The notes: generated by a model from the sequence alone, not told the origin. A stretch of 64,000 nucleotides of DNA from G965197715 sp965247615 (GCA_965247615.1 OZ252022.1:1240001-1304000), one strand, 5' to 3'. Shown: positions 17,147 through 25,869, numbered from the stretch's first letter. Made by a program: numbers and translations.

Positions 17147-17486
17147 GCGTCCTCGCCGCTCCCCAGAGCCCCTCTAGGTTGAAGTACTCGCGCTGTGCGG
17201 GGGCGAAGACGTGGACCAGGACGTCGCCGTAGTCCAGGAGCACCCAGCCGGACTCCGCCGTGCCCTCGCGGTGGTGGGCCTTGGCGCCCAGCTTGCCGAT
17301 GCCCGCCTCGATCTCCTCCAAGACGGTGTTCATCTGCCGCGCGCTCTCGGCGGAGAGTACTACGAAGTATTCGGCAAAGGCCCTGAACGACTTGATGTCC
17401 AACAGGCGGATGTCCGCGGCCTGTTGGTCGGCGGCGATGTCCACCGCGCGGTGGGCTATGTCTAGTGATTCGACCATTTTCTCCAT
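17130..17486 (-). CDS. rsfS: Ribosomal silencing factor RsfS
   Basis: This 118-residue protein binds ribosomal protein L14 and blocks subunit joining during starvation. Conserved features are the N-terminal helix AHRAVDIAADQQAADIRLLDI, FAEYFVVLSAESARQMNTV and the C-terminal WVLLDYGDVLVHVFAPAQREYFNLEGLWG. It is transcribed against ndk, and the two coding ends overlap by 17 bp, which leaves no room for a terminator between them. Confidence 0.94.
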   Translation of the reverse strand: MEKMVESLDIAHRAVDIAADQQAADIRLLDIKSFRAFAEYFVVLSAESARQMNTVLEEIEAGIGKLGAKAHHREGTAESGWVLLDYGDVLVHVFAPAQREYFNLEGLWGAARTLIQIQ

Positions 17487-17532
17487 CGGGCTGCCTGTCT
17501 CAGTTGTGCCGCTGATCTATCGTGACCGGGCC

Positions 17533-18822
17533 TCAATGAGGGCTGGCGGGTTCCGGCGCCTTCCGCGTGCCCGGGGCATTGCCCTTGAAGGCAGGCACCA
17601 GCAGCACCGGCGCCAACACCGTGGTGACGACGGTCATCATGATGGCTACGCCGAACTCGGGACCGGTGATGACGTGTCTAGCCAGCCCGACCCCGGCAAT
17701 GATGAGAGCCACCTCGCCCCGGGGCAGCATGCCCAGGCCGATGCGCCACCCGCCCCGCAGGTTGAATCCGCCCAGCAGAGCCGGCGCCCCAGCGCCCACC
17801 ACCTTCCCCACAACGGCTAAGAGGGTGAGCACAACCCCAAAGAGCAGCGCCCCCTCCATGGCGGTTATGTCCACCAGCATCCCCATGACGACGAAGAAGA
17901 CGGGGACCAGGACGTGGTAGACCCCCATGAGGGACTCCCCGATGCGACGGCGCAGGGGCGTCACGGACAGAGCCAACCCTATGGAGTAAGCGCCAATGAT
18001 CATGGCGAGCCCCGCCATCTCCGCCAGGGCCGCCGCCCCCAGGGCCAGGGCCAGCGCCAGGGACAGGGTGGCTCCAGGGACGCGGAACCCCTCCACCGCT
18101 CGGAAGATCCACCGGGAGGTGGCCAGGCTGACCACGGTAAGGCCCACCCAGAACCCGACGGCCTTGAGAGCGATGAAACCCAGGGACCCGGCCGAGACCG
18201 CCCCCGTCGTCGACATGGCGACCACGATGGTTAGCACCAGGATTCCGGCTATGTCGTCCAGCACGGCGGCGGCGATGACGGTCGTGCCTTCGGGAGAGTT
18301 CAACCGGCCCAGGTCTGCAAGGACCCGGGCAGTTATGCCCACGGAAGTGGCTGTCATGATGGCGCCCATGAACAGGGCGACGGGGTCCGTGACGCTGTCC
18401 GCGAACCCCATCAGTATGGTGGCGAAAACCCCCAAGGCAAAGGGGGCGACGACCCCGCCCACTGCCACCAGCGTAGCCGGTCCGGCGAAACGCAGGAACT
18501 GTTTGAGGTCCGTCTCCAGTCCGGCCACGAACAGGAGCACCACGGAGGCCACCTGGCCGATGACGTAGATCTCGTGGGGTACGGCGTGGAATGGGTTCGT
18601 CAGCCCGCTCTCGTGCAAGGGAAACCACGGTTCCATGGGGCCAATGGCCATCCCCCCCAGGGCGAAGGGGCCAATGACGACCCCTGCCGCCAGTTCACCT
18701 AGCACGGGTGGGATGTGGAGGAAGCGGATGCAGATTTCCCCAAAGACCTTCGCCGCCACGAGAATGAGGGCGAGCTGGAGGACAACGCGGGTGACGATTT
18801 CTGTGAGGTTCTCTTCTCCCAT
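17533..18822 (-). CDS. Cation:proton antiporter (CPA2/KefB-type, membrane domain only)
   Basis: This 429-residue membrane protein of the Na+/H+ exchanger superfamily has twelve or thirteen hydrophobic segments and no C-terminal TrkA-N domain. The TATSVGITARVLADLG segment is followed by AAAVLDDIAGILVL with the paired Asp residues typical of electrogenic CPA2 antiporters. LPRGEVALIIAGVGLA corresponds to the late conserved helix. It would exchange Na+ or K+ for protons. A TGGTACAAT extended -10 box lies 60 bp before the ATG. Confidence 0.92.
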   Translation of the reverse strand: MGEENLTEIVTRVVLQLALILVAAKVFGEICIRFLHIPPVLGELAAGVVIGPFALGGMAIGPMEPWFPLHESGLTNPFHAVPHEIYVIGQVASVVLLFVAGLETDLKQFLRFAGPATLVAVGGVVAPFALGVFATILMGFADSVTDPVALFMGAIMTATSVGITARVLADLGRLNSPEGTTVIAAAVLDDIAGILVLTIVVAMSTTGAVSAGSLGFIALKAVGFWVGLTVVSLATSRWIFRAVEGFRVPGATLSLALALALGAAALAEMAGLAMIIGAYSIGLALSVTPLRRRIGESLMGVYHVLVPVFFVVMGMLVDITAMEGALLFGVVLTLLAVVGKVVGAGAPALLGGFNLRGGWRIGLGMLPRGEVALIIAGVGLARHVITGPEFGVAIMMTVVTTVLAPVLLVPAFKGNAPGTRKAPEPASPH

Positions 18823-18881
18823 ACAGCTTGGCCCAGGTCCTCTCTTTCATACTGGGAACGGTCCGGAGCAATCGAGAAAAT

Positions 18882-18890
18882 ATTGTACCA
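18882..18890 (-). promoter_or_regulatory. Extended -10 promoter of the antiporter gene
   Basis: The minus strand reads TGGTACAAT in an otherwise AT-rich patch, about 60 bp before the antiporter ATG. No good -35 box is visible. It resembles the tyrA promoter box. Confidence 0.45.
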
Positions 18891-18943
18891 TGCATGCCGG
18901 GCCGGCATTGGCGGGAGTTCCGTTGTGAATCCGGTCACAGGGG

Positions 18944-18971
18944 TTGACATCCAAGAATTCCATGCTACTAT
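18944..18971 (+). promoter_or_regulatory. Predicted promoter of the collagen-like lipoprotein gene
   Basis: A consensus TTGACA (18944-18949) and TACTAT (18966-18971) are separated by 16 bp. The transcript would have a leader of about 90 nt. A second TTGACA at 18999 has no -10 box at a suitable distance. Confidence 0.5.
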
Positions 18972-19066
18972 TACCTTCGTTGCGCTTCCAGATAGCGATT
19001 GACATTACGGAAGCTCTCAGTTGCCTTATATACTGCGGAGAGTCTCGCCAAAGGAGGTCGGATTTG

Positions 19067-19633
19067 ATGAGCCACCTGGGAAATGTACGGGTAACAGCGG
19101 TATTCATGGCTCTGCTCCTGATGGGTGCCTTGGTTGCGACGGCGTGCACGGGCCCTGCGGGTTCCCCTGGTGCATCCGGTCTGTCGGGGAATCCAGGACT
19201 GCCGGGCAACCCGGGTGAGCCGGGCAAGGCGGGTTTGCCGGGTGTTCAGGGTATCCAGGGTGTTCAGGGTATCCAGGGTGTTCAGGGTATCCAGGGTGTT
19301 CAGGGTGCCGTCGGCCCCGTTGGGAACATCGCTGGGTTCAAGTTGGACAAAGACGCCTACGTGGTGGGTGTAGACAGAGGACTGAAGATTACGGCCTGGG
19401 GTTTCCAGCCGGATGAGGCAGTGCTGTTTACGCTGAACATGCCCACGATCCAGAACGTCATCATCGCCGGCGGTGACGCCAACGGTGGCGGCGTTGTAGA
19501 GGCCGCGACAGGACGCAGGACGCGGCTTGACCGACTCCCGAACTTGGAGCCCGGAATGGGCAGCATCGTCGCGGAAGGGAGCTTGGGCTCCAAGGGAAGC
19601 GCCCTGATCGTCTTCGTCGCCGACGAGAAGTAG
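19067..19633 (+). CDS. Collagen-like (Gly-X-Y) repeat lipoprotein
   Basis: This 188-residue secreted protein has a hydrophobic signal segment (about residues 8-26) ending in ATAC. The Cys is a plausible lipid anchor, although the residue at -3 of the lipobox is Ala. About 19 Gly-X-Y triplets follow, first rich in Pro (GNPGLPGNPGEPGKAG) and then a regular GVQGIQ series. The C-terminal domain of about 110 residues resembles a small beta-sandwich and is not recognised. Start ATG has AAGGAGG 9 nt upstream. Bacterial collagen-like proteins form triple helices on the cell surface. It is a single-gene unit with its own promoter and terminator. Confidence 0.88.
   Translation: MSHLGNVRVTAVFMALLLMGALVATACTGPAGSPGASGLSGNPGLPGNPGEPGKAGLPGVQGIQGVQGIQGVQGIQGVQGAVGPVGNIAGFKLDKDAYVVGVDRGLKITAWGFQPDEAVLFTLNMPTIQNVIIAGGDANGGGVVEAATGRRTRLDRLPNLEPGMGSIVAEGSLGSKGSALIVFVADEK
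19241..19306 (+). repeat. 18-bp tandem repeat inside the collagen-like gene
   Basis: Three exact copies of an 18-bp unit (19241-19258, 19259-19276, 19277-19294) and 12 bp of a fourth encode the GVQGIQ repeats. Perfect identity at the DNA level, including third positions, indicates recent expansion by slippage. Changes in copy number would keep the frame. Confidence 0.95.
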
Positions 19634-19660
19634 GGCTCCTCCCCTAACTTGGGCTAAAGA

Positions 19661-19698
19661 AAGCGTCCTGACCCCCGGTAGGGGGTCAGGACGCTTTT
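19661..19698 (+). terminator. Intrinsic terminator after the collagen-like gene
   Basis: A perfect 16-bp stem (19661-19676 with 19681-19696) closes a GGTA loop and runs into TTTT. It lies 28 bp after the stop codon. The stem begins AAGCGTCCTGAC. This is the strongest intrinsic terminator in the window. Confidence 0.93.
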
Positions 19699-19720
19699 GC
19701 TGCTTTGAATCACCTAGCCA

Positions 19721-19990
19721 GCACCCGCCTCTCGTGGGGGGCGGGTGCTCCGCTTCGCTGGCCGCCCACACCTCACCACTGACATTGCGATCCCTGCCGT
19801 CGCAGCGCATGCTCGTGGCGAAGCGGCCTGTGTCGGCGCTTCGACAGTCCCCCTGCTATCGCTGCATGGAATCAGCGCGTCCGCACCGCCTCTCGCGGAG
19901 GGGCGGGCGCTCCGCTTCACCGACCGCCCACATCTCGCCTCTGCCGTTGCGACACTTGCCGGCGCGCAGGAGGTTCGCCGTGGGAGGCGC
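19721..19990. repeat. Two diverged direct repeats in a 409-bp non-coding gap
   Basis: The gap from 19699 to 20107 has no supported gene. It contains two related segments about 160 bp apart, starting near 19728 and 19888. They share GCCTCTCG, GCGGG, GCTCCGCTT and CCGCCCACA blocks over roughly 90 bp at about three-quarters identity. The first has a 10-bp hairpin stem (AGCACCCGCC with GGCGGGTGCT). The minus strand is open for 149 codons, but its Arg/Ser/Pro/Cys-rich translation simply reflects the repeat. It may be an intergenic repeat family or an RNA element. Confidence 0.5.
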
Positions 19991-20107
19991 GCAGTGGAAG
20001 GGCCCGCGTGACCACGCCGTAAGAGACGGGAAGGCCGGGTGAGCGTGCCAGCGATGGATTTGCCGGCTGCTGTGGATGTGGGAGCCGGGAAGGGGGAGCC
20101 TTCGGGC

Positions 20108-21373
20108 CTAGGCTTCCTGGGTGGACAGCCGCACCACCCGCACGCGCTTGACGCGCATACCAAGGGTGGTCAAGACCTGAAGCCGGAGCCCCCTGGTCGT
20201 AACCACATCGCCGGGGCTGGGGATCTTCCCAAGCTCGCTGTTCAGCAGGCCGCCCACGGTATCGAAGCCGTCGGCGTCGATGCTCACGGAGAAGTGGTCC
20301 TTAAGGTAGTCGAGGTGAACCCGGGCATCGAGAAGAACCTCGTCGTCGTTCACCACCACCACTTCCGGCTTGTCAAAGAGGAACTCATCGACGATCTCGC
20401 CCACGATCTCCTCCAGGACGTCGGCGAGGGTGACGAGGCCCGCCGTGCCGCCGTACTCGTCCACGACGACGGCGATGTGGACCCGCCGGCGCAGGAGCTC
20501 GGGGAGGAGCTCGTCCAGGCGCTTGTTCTCTGGGATGAACGCGGCCGTGCGCAGAAGGCCCCGGAGTGTGATGGTGGGGGCCTCCCGTCCGACCAGGGGA
20601 AGGAGGTCCCGGGCGTGAAGTATGCCGATGACCCGGTCTATGGTGTCCTCAAAGACCAGGATGCGGCGGTGGCCGCTGCCCACCATGAGCGCCGTGGCGT
20701 GGGCCAGGGACTCCTTGACGTCCACGGCCACCAGGTCCACACGCGGGACCATGACGTCCCGTGCCGTGCGCTGCTCCATGTCCAGGATTGCCTGAATCAT
20801 GCGGAGGTCGCGCTCGTCGGGCGGTGTGGTGTCCTCGTCCACGGGAATGAGGATCTGGGTCTCCGGCCCGTGGTATTCGCCGTTGCCGTTGGATTTTGCG
20901 GGGGCCTTCTGTTTGCGCAAGGGCAGGGTAGCCCATTGGGCCAGGGCCACGAAGGGGCCTTCCACCAGCAGGAGGGGCCACAGGACCGGAGCCAGCGTGG
21001 AGGCGATGGCCGTCTCGCGTCCACGAGCGGCCAGCGCGGCGAGCTTGGGGATGGACCCGAGCAGGGCAACCAGGGCCAGCATTGCTAGGGCCAGGGGCCC
21101 CCACGAGACCCGGTCTTCGGCTGCCAGAAGATAGGCGGTGCTCAAGATTGCGAGGCCGCCGAGGAGATAGCGGTTGGCGGTCATGGCGGGTAGGGCCTGG
21201 TCTGCGCGGCGCAACAGCTTCGGCAGCCATCCGCCCGTCGGCCCCCGCCGGGCTCCTTCTTCCGCCGGCTCAACGGCGGTCATAGCCAGGGCTGACCTCG
21301 CCATGGCAAAGAGGAAGGCCGAGACCAAGGCGAAGGCGAGAAGGCCTAACGCCGCCGCTTCATCGCCTGTCAC
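20108..21373 (-). CDS. CorC/HlyC-type membrane protein with CBS domains
   Basis: This 421-residue protein resembles the CNNM/HlyC/CorC group linked to Mg2+ or Co2+ homeostasis. The first 160 residues hold three or four hydrophobic segments in place of a clear DUF21 domain. The motif ILDMEQRTARDVMVPRVDLVAVD begins a CBS pair (about residues 205-330) that includes HRRILVFEDTIDRVIGILHARDLL and VDEYGGTAGLVTLADVLEEIVGEI. The C-terminal CorC_HlyC domain (FDTVGGLLNSELGKIPSPGD) ends the protein. Start is GTG. It lies 27 bp after glmU on the same strand. Confidence 0.88.
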   Translation of the reverse strand: MTGDEAAALGLLAFALVSAFLFAMARSALAMTAVEPAEEGARRGPTGGWLPKLLRRADQALPAMTANRYLLGGLAILSTAYLLAAEDRVSWGPLALAMLALVALLGSIPKLAALAARGRETAIASTLAPVLWPLLLVEGPFVALAQWATLPLRKQKAPAKSNGNGEYHGPETQILIPVDEDTTPPDERDLRMIQAILDMEQRTARDVMVPRVDLVAVDVKESLAHATALMVGSGHRRILVFEDTIDRVIGILHARDLLPLVGREAPTITLRGLLRTAAFIPENKRLDELLPELLRRRVHIAVVVDEYGGTAGLVTLADVLEEIVGEIVDEFLFDKPEVVVVNDDEVLLDARVHLDYLKDHFSVSIDADGFDTVGGLLNSELGKIPSPGDVVTTRGLRLQVLTTLGMRVKRVRVVRLSTQEA

Positions 21374-21400
21374 CCGTTGCTACTCCCTGGGGGGTCTGCG

Positions 21401-22771
21401 TTACTCTCCATCTCCTCCCTTTGACGCTTTCTTGTGGTTCTTTGGCCTCGCCGGGACACCCACAACCAGGTCGCCCGGGGCCACGTCCGCGGTCACCACG
21501 GACCCCGCACCCGTTGCGGCTCCGCGCCCCACGGTCACCGGCGCCACCAGCATGGTGGCACTGCCGATGAATGCCCCGTCCCCAATGGTCGTGCGAAGCT
21601 TGCTCTCGCCATCGTAGTTGCACGTTACCGTGCCCGCGCCGATGTTTACGCCGGCACCCAGTGTCGAGTCGCCAATGTAGCTGAAGTGACCAACCTGGCT
21701 CCTCGCCCCCAGCCGGCTCTCCTTGACCTCCACGAAATTTCCCAGGTGAACGCCCCTTTCGACGTAGCTGCCGGGACGAAGATGGGAGAAAGGCCCAACG
21801 TCGACACCAGCCTCCAGGATCGCGCCCTCCAGCACGGCGGCGGCGACGGTGCACCCTTCGCCGAGGAGGGAGTCCGCGATGATGGCGTTGGGCCCCAGCC
21901 GGCAGCCCTCGCCGATGCGGGTTCGGCCGCGGAGGTGCGTATTGGGCAGCAGCACCGTGTCCTGGCCCAGATCCACCGCGCTGTCGATGTAGGTGGTTGC
22001 CGGGTCCTGGATGGTCACGCCGGCCAGCATCCAGGACCGGCGGATGCGCTCCCGCAGCAGCGCCTCCGCCATTGCCAACTCAAGGCGGGTGTTGACCCCG
22101 AGGGCCTCCGTATTGTCTCCCGCCTGGACGGTTTCGACGCGGCCGCCGTCGTGGCGGGTCAGGGAGATGAGGCTCGTGAGGTAGAGCTCGCCGGAGGGCG
22201 CCGGGGTGAGCCGGGCCAGCCGGGGCCACAGGTCTTCCCCGCGGAAGCAGTAGACGCCGGCGTTGGTCTCCGGCAGGCGCCGCTCTTGCTCCGTGGCGTC
22301 GGCCGCCTCAACGATGGCCGCCGCCATGCCCGCTGGGTCCCGCACCACCCGCGCAAGCCCATCCTGGAGGCTGCCGGCGGCGGTGAGAAAGGTGACGTCG
22401 GCCCCGGACTCCGTGTGGCGTGTCATGAGGGCAAGAAGGGTCTCGCTCCTGAGCAGAGGTGTATCGGCGTAAAGGACCAGGATCTGGTCGGCCTTGCCCT
22501 CCAGCAGATGCCGGGCGCAGAGGAGCGCATGGCCGGTCCCCAGCGGCCGGTCCTGGACGACGAAGTCGGCGGCATCCTCCAGGACGTTGCGCAGCCCCTC
22601 GGCCTCCGGCCCGATGACGAGCACCGGGTCGACGGACAGCGCCTTCCTGGCCGCACTGATGACGTGCCGGATGAGCGGCTGGCCGCAGACCGGATGCAAG
22701 GGCTTGGGGGTACGGGACTGCATCCGCGTCCCCAGGCCGCCTGCCAGGACCACCGTTCTCCACCGTGTCAT
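21401..22771 (-). CDS. glmU: Bifunctional GlmU: UDP-GlcNAc pyrophosphorylase / glucosamine-1-phosphate acetyltransferase
   Basis: This 456-residue enzyme acetylates glucosamine-1-phosphate and then uridylylates it, giving UDP-GlcNAc for cell-wall synthesis. The N-terminal pyrophosphorylase has LAGGLGTRMQSRTPKPLHPVCG and LVLYADTPLL. The C-terminal half is a left-handed beta-helix with hexapeptide repeats, including LRPGSYVERGVHLGNFVEVKESRLG and NYDGESKLRTTIGDGAFIGS, characteristic of GlmU. The length is normal. Upstream bases 22772-22926 hold no gene. Confidence 0.93.
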   Translation of the reverse strand: MTRWRTVVLAGGLGTRMQSRTPKPLHPVCGQPLIRHVISAARKALSVDPVLVIGPEAEGLRNVLEDAADFVVQDRPLGTGHALLCARHLLEGKADQILVLYADTPLLRSETLLALMTRHTESGADVTFLTAAGSLQDGLARVVRDPAGMAAAIVEAADATEQERRLPETNAGVYCFRGEDLWPRLARLTPAPSGELYLTSLISLTRHDGGRVETVQAGDNTEALGVNTRLELAMAEALLRERIRRSWMLAGVTIQDPATTYIDSAVDLGQDTVLLPNTHLRGRTRIGEGCRLGPNAIIADSLLGEGCTVAAAVLEGAILEAGVDVGPFSHLRPGSYVERGVHLGNFVEVKESRLGARSQVGHFSYIGDSTLGAGVNIGAGTVTCNYDGESKLRTTIGDGAFIGSATMLVAPVTVGRGAATGAGSVVTADVAPGDLVVGVPARPKNHKKASKGGDGE

Positions 22772-22926
22772 GCTGTTGCCCTTATGAAAGAAAAAGACCC
22801 CTTGACCTTCTCTCTCAGGAGGAAAGCCCTGGGGTTACCCTGAGCTGTCACTTGCCAGATTGTGTGCCCGTAGCCACGGGCCAATGCTAAGCGGAACGCC
22901 GCCGGCCTGTCAAGGGACTTGCGGCG

Positions 22927-24381
22927 CCCTGTCATTGTTCAATGATTTGGTCAGTGGGTAACTGGTCAATGAAAATGTCAGTCTATGAAAGGACTGACGT
23001 TGACTACCAGAGAGCAAGCGCGGATACAGGTGTTGAACGGTGTGATCGAGCGGAAGGTGTTGATGGCTGAGGCGGCCGAACTGATGAGGGTGAGCGAGCG
23101 CCACGCGTGGCGACTGCTGGCGGCGTATCGAAAGGAGGGAGCTGCCGGGGTGGCTCACGGAAACAGGGGCAGACGGCCGTCGACCGCCACAAGCCCGGAG
23201 ACGCAGGAACAGGTGACGGCGCTAGCCAAGGGCCGCTACGCCGGCTTCAACCACTCGCATCTGACCGAGCTGTTGGCCGAGCGGGAGGGCGTCGATCTGT
23301 CCCGCTCCACCGTCCGGCGGGTGCTGCTGGCGGGCGGTGTTCGGAGTCCCCGCCGCCGCCGAGCGCGCAAGCGCTATCTGCGCAGGGAGCGCTACCCCCA
23401 GGAGGGGATGCTGCTGCAGATCGACGGGAGCAGGCACGACTGGTTGGAGGGTCGGGGACCCCGCCTGACGCTCATCGGGGCCGTGGACGACGCCACGGGG
23501 ACGGTCCCCTTCGCCCTATTCAGAGAACAGGAGGACGCCCACGGCTACTTGCTCATGCTCAAGGAGATCATCGACCGCCGCGGCGTGCCGATGGCCCTCT
23601 ATAGCGATCGGCATAGCATCTTCCAGCGCTCGCCCCGGGAGGTGGAGAGCCGGGACGAGCAGCTTCGGGGCCGGCGCGAGCCCACGCAGTTCGCCCGGGC
23701 GCTCGAGGAGTTGGGCATCGAGCTCATCATGGCCCATACACCCCAGGCGAAGGGTCGCGTGGAGCGCGCGTGGGACACCTTCCAGGACCGCCTGGTCTCG
23801 GAGATGCGCCTCGCGGGCGCGGCGACCATCGAGGAGGCCAACCGGATGCTCGGGGACTTCCTGCCGCGATACGATCGGCAGTTCGGCGTGGCGCCGGCCC
23901 AGCGGGAACCGGCCTATCGCCCACTGCCGCCGGGCGTCTCCCTTGATGCGGTCCGGTGCTTCAAGTACCTGCGCACCGTGGCCAACGACCACACCATCCA
24001 CTTCAACGGCGCCGCGCTGCAGGCGCTCCCCGATGGGCGCAGGACCAGCTACGCTCGGACCCGCGTCGAAGTCCAAGAGCGGCTGGACGGCAGCATCGTG
24101 GTCGTCCACCAGGGCAGGACCGTGGCCACAGCGCCGGCCCCCGCCGGGCCCGTCGCGCTCAGGGCCCGCACCGGCCGCCGCTCCAACGGTCAGCTGCCAG
24201 CCGACTCGCCAGCCCGACCTGCCCGTGACGGTCACCGCGCACCGGCAACTGCTCCCCGTCCCCCGGCGAAGACCACGGCCCGCATCCCCACCAAGCCAGC
24301 GCCCAACCACCCCTGGAGGAGAGCGCTACTGACATAATCATTGAACAACAACCCTGACAGAATCACTGGACAACGACAGGG
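22927..24381 (+). mobile_element. ISNCY/IS1202-like insertion sequence, copy 1
   Basis: The element is 1455 bp long. Imperfect terminal inverted repeats of about 28 bp begin CCCTGTC at both ends (23 of 28 positions match). It encodes one transposase. The left flank ends in ACTTGCGGCG, which recurs directly after the right end of copy 2 (25844-25853) and looks like the target duplication. The right end is followed by ACTTGCG and then copy 2. Confidence 0.92.
22985..24337 (+). CDS. ISNCY-family transposase (copy 1)
   Basis: This 450-residue transposase has an N-terminal helix-turn-helix region (about residues 5-60, with MAEAAELMRVSERHAWRLL) and a second DNA-binding part. The integrase-type DDE core spans about residues 140-310. 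The first acidic residue lies in QIDGSRHDWLEGRGP, a signature of IS1202-type elements. VDDATG and ALYSDRHSIF mark the second Asp, and GRVERAWDTFQDRLVSE the Glu helix. The C-terminal 60 residues are Pro/Ala/Arg-rich. The frame is intact, so activity is possible. Confidence 0.92.
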   Translation: MKGLTLTTREQARIQVLNGVIERKVLMAEAAELMRVSERHAWRLLAAYRKEGAAGVAHGNRGRRPSTATSPETQEQVTALAKGRYAGFNHSHLTELLAEREGVDLSRSTVRRVLLAGGVRSPRRRRARKRYLRRERYPQEGMLLQIDGSRHDWLEGRGPRLTLIGAVDDATGTVPFALFREQEDAHGYLLMLKEIIDRRGVPMALYSDRHSIFQRSPREVESRDEQLRGRREPTQFARALEELGIELIMAHTPQAKGRVERAWDTFQDRLVSEMRLAGAATIEEANRMLGDFLPRYDRQFGVAPAQREPAYRPLPPGVSLDAVRCFKYLRTVANDHTIHFNGAALQALPDGRRTSYARTRVEVQERLDGSIVVVHQGRTVATAPAPAGPVALRARTGRRSNGQLPADSPARPARDGHRAPATAPRPPAKTTARIPTKPAPNHPWRRALLT

Positions 24382-24388
24382 ACTTGCG

Positions 24389-25843
24389 CCCTGTCATTGT
24401 TCAATGATTTGGTCAGTGGGTAACTGGTCAATGAAAATGTCAGTCTATGAAAGGACTGACGTTGACTACCAGAGAGCAAGCGCGGATACAGGTGTTGAAC
24501 GGTGTGATCGAGCGGAAGGTGTTGATGGCTGAGGCGGCCGAACTGATGAGGGTGAGCGAGCGCCACGCGTGGCGACTGCTGGCGGCGTATCGAAAGGAGG
24601 GAGCAGCCGGGGTGGCTCACGGAAACAGGGGCAGACGGCCGTCGACCGCCACAAACCCGGAGACGCAGGAGCGGGTGACGGCGCTAGCCAAGGGCCGCTA
24701 CGCCGGCTTCAACCACTCGCATCTGACCGAGCTGTTGGCCGAGCGGGAGGGCGTCGATCTGTCCCGCTCCACCGTCCGGCGGGTGCTGCTGGCGGGCGGT
24801 GTTCGGAGTCCCCGCCGCCGCCGAGCGCGCAAGCGCTATCTGCGCAGGGAGCGCTACCCCCAGGAGGGGATGCTGCTGCAGATCGACGGGAGCAGGCACG
24901 ACTGGTTGGAGGGTCGGGGACCCCGCCTGACGCTCATCGGGGCCGTGGACGACGCCACGGGGACGGTCCCCTTCGCCCTATTCAGAGAACAGGAGGACGC
25001 CCACGGCTACCTGCTCATGCTCAAGGAGATCATCGACCGCCGCGGCGTGCCGATGGCCCTCTATAGCGATCGGCATAGCATCTTCCAGCGCTCGCCCCGG
25101 GAGGTGGAGAGCCGGGACGAGCAGCTTCGGGGCCGGCGCGAGCCCACGCAGTTCGCCCGGGCGCTCGAGGAGTTGGGCATCGAGCTCATCATGGCCCATA
25201 CACCCCAGGCGAAGGGTCGCGTGGAGCGCGCGTGGGACACCTTCCAGGACCGCCTGGTCTCGGAGATGCGCCTCGCGGGCGCGGCGACCATCGAGGAGGC
25301 CAACCGGATGCTCGGGGACTTCCTGCCGCGATACGATCGGCAGTTCGGCGTGGCGCCGGCCCAGCGGGAACCGGCCTATCGCCCACTGCCGCCGGGCGTC
25401 TCCCTTGATGCGGTCCGGTGCTTCAAGTACCTGCGCACCGTGGCCAACGACCACACCATCCACTTCAACGGCGCCGCGCTGCAGGCGCTCCCCGATGGGC
25501 GCAGGACCAGCTACGCTCGGACCCGCGTCGAAGTCCAAGAGCGGCTGGACGGCAGCATCGTGGTCGTCCACCAGGGCAGGACCGTGGCCACAGCGCCGGC
25601 CCCCGCCGGGCCCGTCGCGCTCAGGGCCCGCACCGGCCGCCGCTCCAACGGTCAGCTGCCAGCCGACTCGCCAGCCCGACCTGCCCGTGACGGTCACCGC
25701 GCACCGGCAACTGCTCCCTGTCCCCCGGCGAAGACCCCGGCCCGCATCCCCACCAAGCCAGCGCCCAACCACCCCTGGAGGAGAGCGCTACTGACATAGT
25801 CATTGAACAGCAACCCTGACAGAATCACTGGACAACGACAGGG
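24389..25843 (+). mobile_element. ISNCY/IS1202-like insertion sequence, copy 2
   Basis: This second 1455-bp copy has the same orientation and is separated from copy 1 by only 7 bp (ACTTGCG, 24382-24388). About ten single-base differences from copy 1 are visible, i.e. roughly 99% identity. The two copies together are flanked by ACTTGCGGCG. The right end stops 27 bp before the promoter of tRNA-Ser(CGA), leaving it intact. Confidence 0.92.
24447..25799 (+). CDS. ISNCY-family transposase (copy 2)
   Basis: This 450-residue transposase is identical to copy 1 except for about four residues: Ser to Asn and Gln to Arg near residue 78, and Arg to Cys and Thr to Pro in the Pro-rich tail. All DDE-region motifs are unchanged and the frame is complete. 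The pair arose recently. Confidence 0.92.
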   Translation: MKGLTLTTREQARIQVLNGVIERKVLMAEAAELMRVSERHAWRLLAAYRKEGAAGVAHGNRGRRPSTATNPETQERVTALAKGRYAGFNHSHLTELLAEREGVDLSRSTVRRVLLAGGVRSPRRRRARKRYLRRERYPQEGMLLQIDGSRHDWLEGRGPRLTLIGAVDDATGTVPFALFREQEDAHGYLLMLKEIIDRRGVPMALYSDRHSIFQRSPREVESRDEQLRGRREPTQFARALEELGIELIMAHTPQAKGRVERAWDTFQDRLVSEMRLAGAATIEEANRMLGDFLPRYDRQFGVAPAQREPAYRPLPPGVSLDAVRCFKYLRTVANDHTIHFNGAALQALPDGRRTSYARTRVEVQERLDGSIVVVHQGRTVATAPAPAGPVALRARTGRRSNGQLPADSPARPARDGHRAPATAPCPPAKTPARIPTKPAPNHPWRRALLT

Positions 25844-25869
25844 ACTTGCGGCGCCCGGGCGTCGCCTCC

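Noticed and set aside
19241..19306. Short regular repeats that could suggest a CRISPR or minisatellite array
   Set aside because: They are contiguous without spacers, are multiples of three and encode Gly-X-Y triplets in frame with a signal peptide and C-terminal domain.
19714..20163. Minus-strand open frame of 149 codons with many Cys and Arg
   Set aside because: It spans two diverged copies of a GC-rich repeat, overlaps the end of the CBS-protein gene and has no plausible domain or ribosome binding site.
22985..25799. The two IS copies as a composite transposon
   Set aside because: Only 7 bp lie between them, so no cargo is carried; outward capture of neighbouring genes is not supported by repeats elsewhere.
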